Notes: generated from the sequence alone by a model not told the origin. 64,000 nucleotides of DNA from Halorussus pelagicus (GCF_004087835.1 NZ_CP035119.1:2790001-2854000); one strand, 5' to 3'; counted from the first letter of the stretch, positions 9,152 to 17,822 are shown. Numbers and translations are program-made.

Positions 9152-9347
9152 GTTCCGACTGTTGGTTTTTTGCCACGGACAAGCAGTCGCAGGGCGTCCC
9201 GAAGATAATTAACTTTGATTGGCGAAAACGCAGTATTAGTTTTGATTCTTTAAATTCATCTTCCAAGATATCTGGATTGGTTTGCCGTCGTCGGTATCCC
9301 ACCCCGTCAGACTTATGAACACCCCTCCCGAAGCCACCAATGTTCCA

Positions 9348-9566
9348 ATGCCGAAGGTAGAGATAACTATTCCGGAACATCTCGAAATGCAGATCGCCCA
9401 GATGGTCGAACAGGGGGAGTTCGTGAATAGGGAGGAGGCCATCGAGGATCTGCTCTCGACCGGTATGAAAGCCTACAAAACGAGCGGCCCGATGGACGAC
9501 GACGACCGTGAACCGGGTCTCGAAGACGAAGGAATGATGGGCCACGAGGACGAGTACGTCTTCTAA
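9348..9566 (+). CDS. ribbon-helix-helix (CopG-like) protein
   Basis: This 72-residue protein begins MPKVEITIPEHLEMQIAQMV, the beta strand and helix of a ribbon-helix-helix DNA-binding fold, followed by NREEAIEDLLSTGMKAY, the second helix. The C-terminus is acidic and disordered. Such proteins bind DNA as dimers; the target is unknown. The start at 9348 is chosen because the strand follows it directly. The upstream 9190-9260 stretch is AT-rich and promoter-like. Confidence 0.82.
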   Translation: MPKVEITIPEHLEMQIAQMVEQGEFVNREEAIEDLLSTGMKAYKTSGPMDDDDREPGLEDEGMMGHEDEYVF

Positions 9567-9636
9567 CCCTCTCTTTTCGGAGCAGTGTGAGCCGCTGTCA
9601 GAAACCCTTAAACGGGACACATCCGTACCCACGGGC

Positions 9637-9915
9637 ATGCACAAGGACGAGCTTCTAGAACTCCACGAGGAGATGGTCCTCATTATGGAGTATTTCCAAG
9701 ACCAAGAGCGGGTCACCGACGGTCTCTTCGACCCCTACGAGGAACTCGACGTGGACCCCTCGCACGTCCACAAGTCCAAGAGCGAGCACAAGCACGCGGT
9801 CTTCGTCCTCGGGAACGCGCTGGCCACCGCGATGAGCGACGACGAGTTCAGCGAGGCGGGCCGCATCGGCAAGCGCATGCAGGAACTCGCCGACGACGCG
9901 GAATCCAAAATTTAA
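9637..9915 (+). CDS. UPF0058 family protein
   Basis: This 92-residue all-alpha protein starts MHKDELLELHEEMVLIMEYF, the UPF0058 signature, and contains VHKSKSEHKHAVFVLGNALA, with histidines of the conserved helix. Function is unknown in the family. A second member lies at 14997. It is followed at once by the large inverted-repeat element at 9923. Confidence 0.83.
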   Translation: MHKDELLELHEEMVLIMEYFQDQERVTDGLFDPYEELDVDPSHVHKSKSEHKHAVFVLGNALATAMSDDEFSEAGRIGKRMQELADDAESKI

Positions 9916-9922
9916 AACACGA

Positions 9923-10343
9923 CCTTTTCCAGCGGCCGCGCCCCGAGAGGCGCGGCCTTGCAAAACGTCGATGAAAAACCGTCGTCACCTCCTCCTCGCT
10001 CGGCGGTGCGCTCCGCGCACCGCCTTCGCTCGGTCGAAGGTTCCTCGGTCCGCTCGGTCGCTTCGCTCCCTCACGGTAGCACTGCTGGTACTCCTCGTGG
10101 ACTGTCGAGGACGCGCGGGAACCGATTTTCGGTTGTCGGTAGCTCAGTGGGTCTTTGCCGAAATGGCACCGAAATCCACCGTCGAGCGATAGCGCGGCGC
10201 GATGCGCCGCGCTATCGCTCGCGGACCGAGGAATCCCTCGAAGAAGCGCCGCAGGCGCTTCTGAGGGGGTGACGACGGTTTTCATCAACGTTTTGCCAGG
10301 GAGAGCGCGCCGGAGGCGCGCTCGACCGCAGCAAAAGTTTGGG
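9923..10343. repeat. ~420-bp long imperfect inverted repeat (MITE-like or structured element)
   Basis: Arms of about 130 bases, 9923-10053 and 10221-10343, match as reverse complements with small indels. Shared words include gcaaaacgtYgatgaaaa, ccgtcgtcacc and ttcctcggtccgc. Each arm contains its own hairpins. The centre includes a perfect 17-bp stem (10184-10200 / 10204-10220) with a 3-base loop. The element fills the whole gap between UPF0058 and the next gene and has no convincing ORF. It could be a non-autonomous mobile element or a folded RNA; I see no target duplication. Confidence 0.75.
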
Positions 10344-10381
10344 CCGCAAGATATTTGAGAGGCTTGTGGCCTTCTCGTAAT

Positions 10382-12883
10382 ATGGAAACGCGCACGGTCG
10401 AGCAGGTCAAAACTTGGAAGACTCGTTCCTTCGCGGACGGGTACGCTGGCCTGCGCGAACTCTCGGACGGGGAGTTCTCGGGAGCAGTCAGGGCCGGTGG
10501 CGCGTGGCTGTTCATGCTCAACGGGCGGATAATCGGCGTCTACGAGGGGAGTCTCGACGACTTCGAGGACGCCGATGGCACCGCTTACGCCGCGCCCCAC
10601 CCGTCGCTCCCGCTCCTGTTCAGCATGCAGGAGCGCGGCGGCGAGACCCAAGCAAAGTATTACACGAACGACACGCCGCTCTCGGAGGTCGATTCGACGC
10701 TCACGAGCGGCAAATTCACGGGCTACATCGAACTCAGCGAGAACGTCTTGAGCGGCGACTACTACGTCGCCTACTACGGCGGGCGCTCGATGAGCGTCGC
10801 GTTCGTCGGCGCGAGCGAGCAGATAATCACCGGCGACGACGCCTTCGAGCGCGCCAACGACGAGGTCGGCATCTACGAGGTCACGGATGTGAGCATCGAA
10901 GTCACCGACGTTCCCGAACCCGAAGAACCCGAAGAACCCGAAGAGCGCGAACCCTCGGGCGGGACGGGCGCGGGCAGTGGGGGCGCGAGCAGTGCGGGCG
11001 CAAGCAGTGCGGGCGCAAGCGGGTCCAGTGGGACCGGCGGGGAAAGCAGAACTGGTGGGGAAAGCGGAGCAAGCGGGACCAGCGGGGCGGGCGAGACGAG
11101 AGACACGAGGAGCGCGGACTCGCGCGGCGCGAGCGAGCAAACGGGTAGTGGAAGCGACTTCGGTGCGGGCGCGAGCGAGTCCTCCGAGAGTGCCGGAAAA
11201 CCGCCGAGCGATGCGTCGAGAGAGTCCGACGCCTCGGCCGACGATTCTCCTTCGACAGGCGTCTCTACGGCGCCCTCGACGGACACTCCATCCGCGAGGG
11301 ACACCCAATCGACCGACCCCGCCGAACGCTCGGGACGCGACCGAAGCGGACGGACGGACTCGGCCGGGTCGCCGTCCACCGCGAGCCACGTCGAAGCGTC
11401 GGCACCCGCTTCCGACGCCGACGCTTCGCCGAGCGCCGACGCGGCGGCCGCCGAAGTCGAGACGGCCGGAAGCGAGACCGAACCGAGCGCGGGCGACTCG
11501 CGGGAGACGGAGACGAGTCCGGACGCGAGCGAGCAGGTGGGCGCAGGCACCCGCGCAAAGGAAATCCGCGATTCAACGACCGAGTCGGACGGCGAGACCG
11601 GCGGACAGGAGGAGGGCGGCGCGTTCGCCGACGAGGAGCAGTGGCGCGAGACGACCACGATTCCGTCGCTCGACCCCGACCGGAGCGAGGGTCCCGACGG
11701 AGCGCTCGCGGACGACTCCTCCGAGAGTGCGACCGACGACGGAGACTCGCCGGATTCGACGCCGCGCGCGTCAGCATCGAAACGGTCGCCGAGCGTGTCC
11801 GCGTCGAAAAGTACGCCCAGCGCATCCACGCCGAAGAGCGCACCGGGCGCGTCCGAGAGCGACCCCGCACCGAGTCGGACGACCGAGACCGAGACCGAGA
11901 AAGAGAGCGGGACCGAAACCGCCTCCGGGCGCGCGTCCGGCCGGTCGTCGGGCGAAACCAGCGACGAGGCCAGAGAGAAAATCCAGAAGCTCCGGACACA
12001 GCTCAAACAGCGCAAACAGCAGGTCGAGCAGTTGAAGAGTAGGCTCTCGAACGTCGAGTCCGAGCGCAACGAGTACAAGCGCGAGCGCGACGCGCTCCGC
12101 CAAGAAGTCGAACGCCTCGAAGCCAAACTCGAAAACGCCGGGTCGGCCGCGAGCGCGAGCGATAAGCGCCAACTCGACGCCTCGCAGGCGTTCGACGGGA
12201 CCAACCTCTTCGTGCGCTACGAGTCGAAGGGGAAGGCCACGCTGGACGAGGCCGCCGAGGGGAACGTCGAGGCCGGAGACGTGAACGCGAACCTCCGACT
12301 CGAACACCACACCCAGTTCGAGACCGAGAACGTCGAGGTCGGCGGCGAGGCGTTCGAGTCGTTCCTGACTGACTCCTTCGAGTACCGATTCGTCTCGTGG
12401 ATAATCGAGGAACTGCTCTACGAGATTCGGGACACCGGCCACCGCGGAAGTCTGAAGGACCTCTACGAGTCGATTCCGAAGATAGACCGCGTGGACCTCC
12501 ACGGGTCGGTGAGCGCCGGAAACGGTGACGACACGCGCCAAGAGGCGTTCGACATCATCATGCGCGACCGGATGGGCAACCCGCTGGTCGTCGCGGACCT
12601 CAACGACTCGCGGGACCCAACGACCGGCGAGATGATGGGGTCGCTGGTCGATGCCGCCTCGGACGTCGCGCAGGTCCACGACGAGCTATCGGGTTCGTTC
12701 CAAGTCACCGAGAGCTTCTTCGAACCCGAGGCACTGGAGACGACGGAGTCGGCTACCTCGGGCGGATTTCTCAGCCGGGAAAAGAGAGAGAGCTTCGTGA
12801 AACTCTCCCGAAAGCGGGGATACCACCTCTGTCTCGTGGAATCACGGAGCGGTGGCTTCCACCTGAACGTGCCGGAACTCTAG
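10382..12883 (+). CDS. large low-complexity/coiled-coil protein, DUF7527-like
   Basis: This 833-residue protein has four parts. Residues 1-190 form a folded N-terminal domain (METRTVEQVKTWKTRSF). Residues ~190-530 are disordered and rich in Ser, Ala, Gly, Asp and Glu, including tandem SSAGA-type repeats. Residues ~530-590 are a coiled coil. Residues ~600-833 are a folded C-terminal domain with YESKGKATLDEAAEGN and PLVVADLNDSRDP, reminiscent of nuclease-like folds but without a motif I can assert. There is no signal or membrane segment. The start is the ATG at 10382; the upstream in-frame start would extend it into the repeat element. The function is unknown. Confidence 0.8.
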   Translation: METRTVEQVKTWKTRSFADGYAGLRELSDGEFSGAVRAGGAWLFMLNGRIIGVYEGSLDDFEDADGTAYAAPHPSLPLLFSMQERGGETQAKYYTNDTPLSEVDSTLTSGKFTGYIELSENVLSGDYYVAYYGGRSMSVAFVGASEQIITGDDAFERANDEVGIYEVTDVSIEVTDVPEPEEPEEPEEREPSGGTGAGSGGASSAGASSAGASGSSGTGGESRTGGESGASGTSGAGETRDTRSADSRGASEQTGSGSDFGAGASESSESAGKPPSDASRESDASADDSPSTGVSTAPSTDTPSARDTQSTDPAERSGRDRSGRTDSAGSPSTASHVEASAPASDADASPSADAAAAEVETAGSETEPSAGDSRETETSPDASEQVGAGTRAKEIRDSTTESDGETGGQEEGGAFADEEQWRETTTIPSLDPDRSEGPDGALADDSSESATDDGDSPDSTPRASASKRSPSVSASKSTPSASTPKSAPGASESDPAPSRTTETETEKESGTETASGRASGRSSGETSDEAREKIQKLRTQLKQRKQQVEQLKSRLSNVESERNEYKRERDALRQEVERLEAKLENAGSAASASDKRQLDASQAFDGTNLFVRYESKGKATLDEAAEGNVEAGDVNANLRLEHHTQFETENVEVGGEAFESFLTDSFEYRFVSWIIEELLYEIRDTGHRGSLKDLYESIPKIDRVDLHGSVSAGNGDDTRQEAFDIIMRDRMGNPLVVADLNDSRDPTTGEMMGSLVDAASDVAQVHDELSGSFQVTESFFEPEALETTESATSGGFLSREKRESFVKLSRKRGYHLCLVESRSGGFHLNVPEL

Positions 12884-13185
12884 TTTTCGGCTTCTGCGGT
12901 TTCGCTGATTTTCATCTCGTCCAGTTTGTCCGAGATTTCGTCTATCTTGCCGTCGAGTTCGCCGACGAACTCCTTGGTGCGCTCGGTCGTGATTGCACCC
13001 TGACTCGACGGCTCGATGAGGTTCTCCTCTTCGAGGACACGGAGGGAGTATCGAACTTTGTGGTGGGGGTAGCCCGTCTCGTTCGACATCTTTACGATAC
13101 CGATAGGTTCGCTCTCGATGACCATCTTCAGGACCTGCAGATGGCGCTCCAACATATCGACTTCTTTCTCAAGTCTATCTATCAT
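12880..13185 (-). CDS. winged-helix transcriptional regulator
   Basis: This 101-residue protein has an N-terminal helix, a winged helix-turn-helix (IGIVKMSNETGYPHHKVRYSL, then LEEENLIEPSSQGAI) and a C-terminal amphipathic helix likely used for dimerization. Its stop overlaps the convergent gene's stop by 4 bases. A TATA-like cttttaaaag lies about 30 bases upstream of the ATG (13211-13220), fitting a leaderless transcript. Targets are unknown; purA is the divergent neighbour. Confidence 0.82.
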   Translation of the reverse strand: MIDRLEKEVDMLERHLQVLKMVIESEPIGIVKMSNETGYPHHKVRYSLRVLEEENLIEPSSQGAITTERTKEFVGELDGKIDEISDKLDEMKISETAEAEN

Positions 13186-13210
13186 GGCATGTGTTAACTT
13201 GTCTTAGAGC

Positions 13211-13220
13211 CTTTTAAAAG
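13211..13220 (-). promoter_or_regulatory. TATA-like box of the winged-helix gene
   Basis: Cttttaaaag is centred about 30 bases upstream of the ATG at 13185, the spacing expected when transcription begins at or next to the start codon, as is common in haloarchaea. Confidence 0.55.
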
Positions 13221-13444
13221 TTGCTGTCCGCGCGGACCGTGAGAAGGCTACACTACCGCACTCTAGTGCGAGAGGTTAACAGTTCTAAACTTGGTACGAG
13301 ACGTATAAATTTCTTTCCCTCCGAGTAGTATCCTCGATACTGTGGCTTTTCGCGGAAGTATTCGGAGAAATAGACAGGAATGTGTATAATCCGGCGCGAA
13401 AGACCGTAATCGGTTTACGGAGTGGGAGAGAACCAATCCGCGTA

Positions 13445-14809
13445 ATGACCGTAACCATCGTCGGTTCGCAACTCGGCGACGAGGGGAAAGGCGGCGTCGT
13501 GGACCTCTGGGGCGACGCCGTCGACGTGGTTGCCCGCTATCAGGGCGGGGACAACGCGGGACACACCGTCGTCGAGGATGGCACTGAGTACAAGCTTTCG
13601 CTGGTTCCGAGCGGAGCGGTTCGCGGGAAGGTCGGCATCCTCGGCAACGGGTGCGTCGTCAACCCTGCGACGCTGTTCGAGGAGCTAGACGACCTGCGCG
13701 AGCGCGGTCTCGACCCGGACGTTCGGGTTGCCCGGCGCGCGCACGTCATCTTCCCGTACCACCGCGTGCTTGACGGCATCGAGGAAGATGTCAAAAGCGA
13801 GTCCGACCAAGAGGTCGGCACGACCGGCCGCGGCATCGGTCCGACCTACGAGGACAAGATGGGTCGGCGCGGCATCCGGGTCGCCGACCTACTGGACGCC
13901 GACGGTCTCCGCGAGAAACTGGAGTACGTCGTCCCGCAGAAACAGCGACTCGCCGAGGACGTGTTCGGCGTCGAAACGGGCGAGGAGTTCGACATCGCCA
14001 GCCTCTACGAGGAGTACAAGAGCTACGGCGAGCGACTCGCCGACGAGAACATGCTCGTAGACGCGGGGAACTACCTCGCCGACCGCATCGACGACGGCGA
14101 CGAAGTGATGTTCGAGGGTGCCCAAGGCACCATCATCGACATCGACCACGGAAACTACCCCTACGTCACCTCCTCGAACCCAACGGCTGGCGGGGCCGCG
14201 ACGGGGACCGGCCTGAGTCCGGGCGTCGTCGGCGGTGGGGAAATCGTCGGTATCGTGAAGGCCTATCTCACGCGCGTCGGGAGCGGGCCGCTCCCGACCG
14301 AACTCGGCGGCGTCGTCGGCGACACCCCCGGCTACGACGAGCAGGGCGAGGGCGAAAACGAGGAACTGGCCACCTACATCCGCGAGGAGGGCGGCGAGTA
14401 CGGCACTGTCACGGGTCGCCCGCGCCGGGTCGCTTGGCTCGACGTGCCGATGCTCCGCCACTCCGCGCGCGCCAACGGCTTCACCGGTCTCGCGGTCAAC
14501 CACATCGACGTACTGGCCGGACTGGACGAGGTGAAGGTCGGCCACAGCTACGACCTCGACGGCGAGGAAATCACCACGATTCCGGCGACGACCGAGCGGT
14601 GGGGTCGCTGTGAACCCAACTTCCGGACGTTCGAGGGCTGGGAGGACGCCGACTGGCAGGCGGTCGCCGAGGAGGGGTACGACGCGATTCCGGAGAACGC
14701 GCAGGCGTACCTCGACTACCTCAGCGACGAACTCGACGCCGACATCTACGCGGTGGGCATCGGGCCGGGCCGCGAGGAGACCGTCGTCGTCGAGAATCCG
14801 TTAGAGTAG
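13445..14809 (+). CDS. purA: adenylosuccinate synthetase
   Basis: PurA makes adenylosuccinate from IMP, aspartate and GTP, the first step from IMP to AMP. The 454-residue sequence has the P-loop-like GSQLGDEGKGG at its N-terminus with the catalytic Asp, DNAGHTVV, GRGIGPTYEDK and VTGRPRRVAWLD. It is slightly longer than bacterial PurA, with an acidic insertion near residue 300 (GDTPGYDEQGEGENEEL) typical of haloarchaea. I use the ATG at 13445; an upstream GTG at 13382 adds a non-conserved basic leader. A TATA-like tataaat at about 13304 implies a long 5' leader. Confidence 0.95.
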   Translation: MTVTIVGSQLGDEGKGGVVDLWGDAVDVVARYQGGDNAGHTVVEDGTEYKLSLVPSGAVRGKVGILGNGCVVNPATLFEELDDLRERGLDPDVRVARRAHVIFPYHRVLDGIEEDVKSESDQEVGTTGRGIGPTYEDKMGRRGIRVADLLDADGLREKLEYVVPQKQRLAEDVFGVETGEEFDIASLYEEYKSYGERLADENMLVDAGNYLADRIDDGDEVMFEGAQGTIIDIDHGNYPYVTSSNPTAGGAATGTGLSPGVVGGGEIVGIVKAYLTRVGSGPLPTELGGVVGDTPGYDEQGEGENEELATYIREEGGEYGTVTGRPRRVAWLDVPMLRHSARANGFTGLAVNHIDVLAGLDEVKVGHSYDLDGEEITTIPATTERWGRCEPNFRTFEGWEDADWQAVAEEGYDAIPENAQAYLDYLSDELDADIYAVGIGPGREETVVVENPLE

Positions 14810-14996
14810 CGCCACGAACTGTTCGTTTTCTTTCGCTCGTCTCGCTCGGAACGCGTCGGTGGTCAGGTTTAAGTCCGTGCGAACGTATCCCAAACCGGGG
14901 TAGTTGGGGGTGACGAAGCGTAGCGGAAAGCGACCGCTTAAGCGAGAGTAGAGACCAGCCAGACGCACGACCCACCTGCTACGCCGACCACGCGCC

Positions 14997-15242
14997 ATGC
15001 AGAAAGCCGAACTCGTCTATCTCCACGCGCTGCTCGCAAAGATTCACGAATACCTCGCGGTTCGTCACGACGTGCCGGAGACGTTTGAGCGCTACGAGAC
15101 CGACGACATCGGCCCGTATCAGGTCCAGTTTCAGAAAGACGCACACGAGGCGGCGGTCCGACTGCTCGGCGAATTCCTCGCCGATGAACTGTCCGGCGAC
15201 GACGAGAACGAGTCGCTGGAAGTTGAACTTCGGGAGACCTGA
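14997..15242 (+). CDS. UPF0058 family protein
   Basis: This 81-residue helical protein begins MQKAELVYLHALLAKIHEYL, the same N-terminal helix pattern as the protein at 9637, and ends in an acidic tail. The two are paralogues. No function is established for the family. It is a separate gene 187 bases downstream of purA, converging on the short ORF at 15354. Confidence 0.82.
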   Translation: MQKAELVYLHALLAKIHEYLAVRHDVPETFERYETDDIGPYQVQFQKDAHEAAVRLLGEFLADELSGDDENESLEVELRET

Positions 15243-15353
15243 ACTGCACGAGTCGTGGTAGTCGGTCGTCCCGCCTCGTTGCTAGGGAGTGGACTCCAAT
15301 CGCACGAAATCGGGGGTCCTCCAGAAAAAGGTAGTCGTCGGATGAATCGCTGT

Positions 15354-15404
15354 TCAGCAACCGAGGTAGTCACACCAGATCATCGGAGTGAAGTCAATCA
15401 TCAT
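15354..15404 (-). CDS. 16-residue candidate small protein
   Basis: The minus strand encodes MMIDFTPMIWCDYLGC followed by TGA. A near-perfect Shine-Dalgarno sequence (aggaggtga, 15408-15416) lies six bases before the first ATG, unusual in a genome where many transcripts look leaderless. An AT-rich promoter-like stretch (TATA-like tttaatatt near 15437-15446) precedes it, and a five-T tract (15325-15329) follows. The peptide has Trp, Tyr and two Cys five residues apart. I know no family for it. It could also be a chance ORF or a leader peptide, but no gene follows on that strand. Confidence 0.55.
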   Translation of the reverse strand: MMIDFTPMIWCDYLGC

Positions 15405-15407
15405 TTG

Positions 15408-15416
15408 TCACCTCCT
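15408..15416 (-). promoter_or_regulatory. Shine-Dalgarno site of the 16-residue ORF
   Basis: Aggaggtga on the minus strand matches the anti-Shine-Dalgarno end of archaeal 16S rRNA. The AGGAGG core is six bases from the ATG, which decides the start of the tiny ORF. Confidence 0.65.
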
Positions 15417-15564
15417 ATGTGATAGAGTAACGTTCACAATATTAAAAGTTATCAAATAAGTTTGTATATATTATTACTATACGGGTTGAAACACAATCAG
15501 CGTGTCCTCGGTCGCGTTCGGCGAACCCGTCACGCTTTTGCCCTCCCCACGCACAGACAGTATC

Positions 15565-15759
15565 ATGAAGCAGTCGCTGATGGACATCATCTGTTGTCCG
15601 CTAGACAAGCAGGAACTCGAACTCGACGCTACCGACACCGACGACGACGAGGAAGTCATCTCGGGCACGCTGACCTGCACCGAGTGCGGCGAGACCTACC
15701 CCGTCGAGGACGGCATCCCGAACCTCTTGCCGCCGGACATGCGCGACATCGAGGCGTAG
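15565..15759 (+). CDS. Trm112-like methyltransferase activator
   Basis: This 64-residue protein carries two zinc-type Cys pairs: ICCPLDKQ near the N-terminus and CTECGETYPVEDGIPNLLP near the end. This is the Trm112 domain, which activates several RNA- and protein-modifying methyltransferases in archaea. The ATG at 15565 is used because the upstream extension is not conserved-looking. An AT-rich tatatatt lies about 90 bases upstream. Confidence 0.85.
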   Translation: MKQSLMDIICCPLDKQELELDATDTDDDEEVISGTLTCTECGETYPVEDGIPNLLPPDMRDIEA

Positions 15760-15792
15760 TTTTTTCTACCCTGCGTTTGAGGTGACGATAGC

Positions 15793-16410
15793 GTGTCCGA
15801 GAGTCTCCCCGTCCGTCTGAACCGCGACCGACTGCACGACATCCAGACGCGGGCGTCGTTCGAGGCGACCGGTTCGTTCCCGGTTTTGCTCCACAACGGC
15901 GACGCCCCGGTCCACGTCCACCTGCATCTGGACGACGCCCTCTCGGCAGTCGCATCTATCCCCGCGAACAACCACTTCGTCGATGCCGACTCGACCCGGC
16001 AGGTCAGCGTCGAGGTCGAAGAGGGCGGCCCGCGCCCGGTCGAGGGCCAACTCAAAATCGTCACGGGCCACGGCGCGGAGACCGATTACGTCTCCGTGAC
16101 CGTCGCCGAACCTGTGCCCGAGGAAGCGGTCACGGTAGACGAGACGCTCATGGAGCGCGCCGATAGCGACGCCGAAGACGACAACGACAACGAGAAGGAC
16201 AAGGACGGGGGCGACCGAGACGACGACGCATCGAACTTCGAGTTCCCGGACCTCTCCGTGCGACGGAACGCCCCCGTCGCGGTCCTCGGTATTCTCGCGC
16301 TGGCCGTCGCCGCCGGGTCGGCCTCGCTCTCGAACAGTCCGGCCGTATCGGCGGGCGCGCTGGCCGTCCTCGGGAGCGTCGTCGCCGCGGCCTATCTTCT
16401 CATGCGTTAG
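15793..16410 (+). CDS. membrane protein with two C-terminal helices, DUF7524-like
   Basis: This 205-residue protein starts with GTG (SESLPVRLNRDRLHD). Residues 1-120 form a beta-rich soluble domain, residues 120-150 an acidic linker (EDDNDNEKDKDGGDRDD), and residues 158-204 two membrane helices ending LLMR. The soluble domain could face outside as in other haloarchaeal anchored proteins; there is no N-terminal signal. It follows the Trm112 gene by 33 bases and may share its transcript. The function is unknown. Confidence 0.75.
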   Translation: MSESLPVRLNRDRLHDIQTRASFEATGSFPVLLHNGDAPVHVHLHLDDALSAVASIPANNHFVDADSTRQVSVEVEEGGPRPVEGQLKIVTGHGAETDYVSVTVAEPVPEEAVTVDETLMERADSDAEDDNDNEKDKDGGDRDDDASNFEFPDLSVRRNAPVAVLGILALAVAAGSASLSNSPAVSAGALAVLGSVVAAAYLLMR

Positions 16411-16527
16411 CGTTCTCTCTTTCACTATCGTCTTTGATTAGATGGGGTTATATCAGACCGCGAAGTTTGGACCCATGCTTCAGTAGTAGCCACGAGAATG
16501 AATAAGACATTAATTAGAAGACTGTAT

Positions 16528-16806
16528 TTAAATACCTAATTTAATCATAATATAGGAGGATGCCAATGGTATAATTCCTACAAATAGAATTGTTAATAAC
16601 ACAGTAATGAATTCGGGCGCTTTGATTACAGAGTTTAAAAGCGTAATTATCCCCCAAACTCCAGTACCGACCAACAATACGACAATCGGATACCCAATTA
16701 TCGGACGACGAAACCCTTTGTCAAGTTCGCTCCGAACATCGGAAAGTGCGTCACGCATGTATGGTTTATCGTATATCCAGTCTATGTGAATTTCGATTTT
16801 ATTCAC
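16528..16806 (-). CDS. two-helix membrane protein (possible immunity partner)
   Basis: This 92-residue protein has a charged N-terminus (MNKIEIHIDWIYDKPYM) and two hydrophobic helices (about residues 38-60 and 67-90). Codons are much more AT-rich than neighbours. It lies 32 bases downstream of the Tat-exported protein gene on the same strand, so the two probably form one transcript. I recognise no family. A small membrane protein after an exported protein with a membrane-active-looking segment is a layout seen for immunity proteins, but that is inference. Confidence 0.7.
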   Translation of the reverse strand: MNKIEIHIDWIYDKPYMRDALSDVRSELDKGFRRPIIGYPIVVLLVGTGVWGIITLLNSVIKAPEFITVLLTILFVGIIPLASSYIMIKLGI

Positions 16807-16838
16807 TTTTCAAAATTACAAAATTAAGGCGAGTGGAT

Positions 16839-17822
16839 TTACGACGAGACTCTCACGGTCTCGCGGTAACCGTCATTCACTTGGACCCCGTTTTCAAGAT
16901 GGACTGCAGGTACATCAGGCGTGCCGTTGATAGTGAGTAGGTCGGTATCCTCATCCATCCAAACTCCACTGACGAGGAGCCTTGTACTCGGTGCACATTC
17001 CTCGAAGGCACACTTGTCAATATCACGAATTACCTGAGTGATGTTCGTCGTGTCTTTGAGGTATTTGATAGCGAATCCGACAATCGCTCCGGCAATTGTA
17101 CCAATAGCCCCTCCATAGGGACCACCGATTAGTAGACCCAGCGCGGCCCCAAGGACCGTAGTGAGCACCGTTTCGGTGAAGTCTCCCAGCACTTTCTCGT
17201 ACTCAACCGAGAAACCGAGCTGGTGGTGTGGTTGGCTGTTTACTGCAGCATCACAGTCTGTCCCTTTCGGACTTTCGATATAATACGCCCCTATCCTGTC
17301 GATCGAATCCTTGGTACCTGCAGAGATTTCCTCTAGAACATCTTCAAGGATGCTCTTAGCCTGAATTGTCACTCCGTCTGACTGGTTGCTTTTTGAGCTA
17401 GCAGCGTTTCGCAGCGGACCCCAAACAGGACTCTGTTCGGCAGTCGAAGAATCGGAGTTCACTGCCGTGCTGGAACTATTCACCTCTGCACTAAAGACTG
17501 ATTCACGGATGTCAGCAAGGACGTCTTCAGATATCTCGTGTACGTCAAGATCGTTGGCATCTAACTGTGCGATTTCGTTTGTCGACCCATCACTGGTCGG
17601 TACAGGAATGACTGCACCATCGATTTCACCGGTCTTCAAGTTCTGGGCAATGCAAGCAGAGTATTTTATTCCGCTTTCAACAACGGTGTCCACTTTCACG
17701 TCTAAGTTGCTCGCTTTCGTAGTTTTCTTGGCGGATGTCAGCCCGGAGAGTCCAGTTAGTCCCACAGTGGTACCACTCGCACGCATAAACTTCCTCCGGC
17801 TTATTTTACTCAACATGCACAT
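16839..17822 (-). CDS. Tat-exported protein with glycine-rich hydrophobic segment
   Basis: This 327-residue protein has a twin-arginine signal (SRRKFMRASGTTVGL, residues 8-22) and would be exported folded. After a mature N-terminal region and a Ser/Asn-rich linker (~112-150) comes a Gly/Ala-rich hydrophobic stretch at residues ~219-255 with repeated GxxxG-like spacing (LGAALGLLIGG, AIGTIAGAIVG). Cysteines are at 57, 190, 271 and 276. Codon use is AT-rich, suggesting transfer. Halocin precursors are Tat-exported and release a hydrophobic C-terminal peptide; the resemblance is architectural only. It could instead be an ordinary surface protein. The second ATG (residue 3) is an alternative start. 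Confidence 0.75.
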   Translation of the reverse strand: MCMLSKISRRKFMRASGTTVGLTGLSGLTSAKKTTKASNLDVKVDTVVESGIKYSACIAQNLKTGEIDGAVIPVPTSDGSTNEIAQLDANDLDVHEISEDVLADIRESVFSAEVNSSSTAVNSDSSTAEQSPVWGPLRNAASSKSNQSDGVTIQAKSILEDVLEEISAGTKDSIDRIGAYYIESPKGTDCDAAVNSQPHHQLGFSVEYEKVLGDFTETVLTTVLGAALGLLIGGPYGGAIGTIAGAIVGFAIKYLKDTTNITQVIRDIDKCAFEECAPSTRLLVSGVWMDEDTDLLTINGTPDVPAVHLENGVQVNDGYRETVRVSS

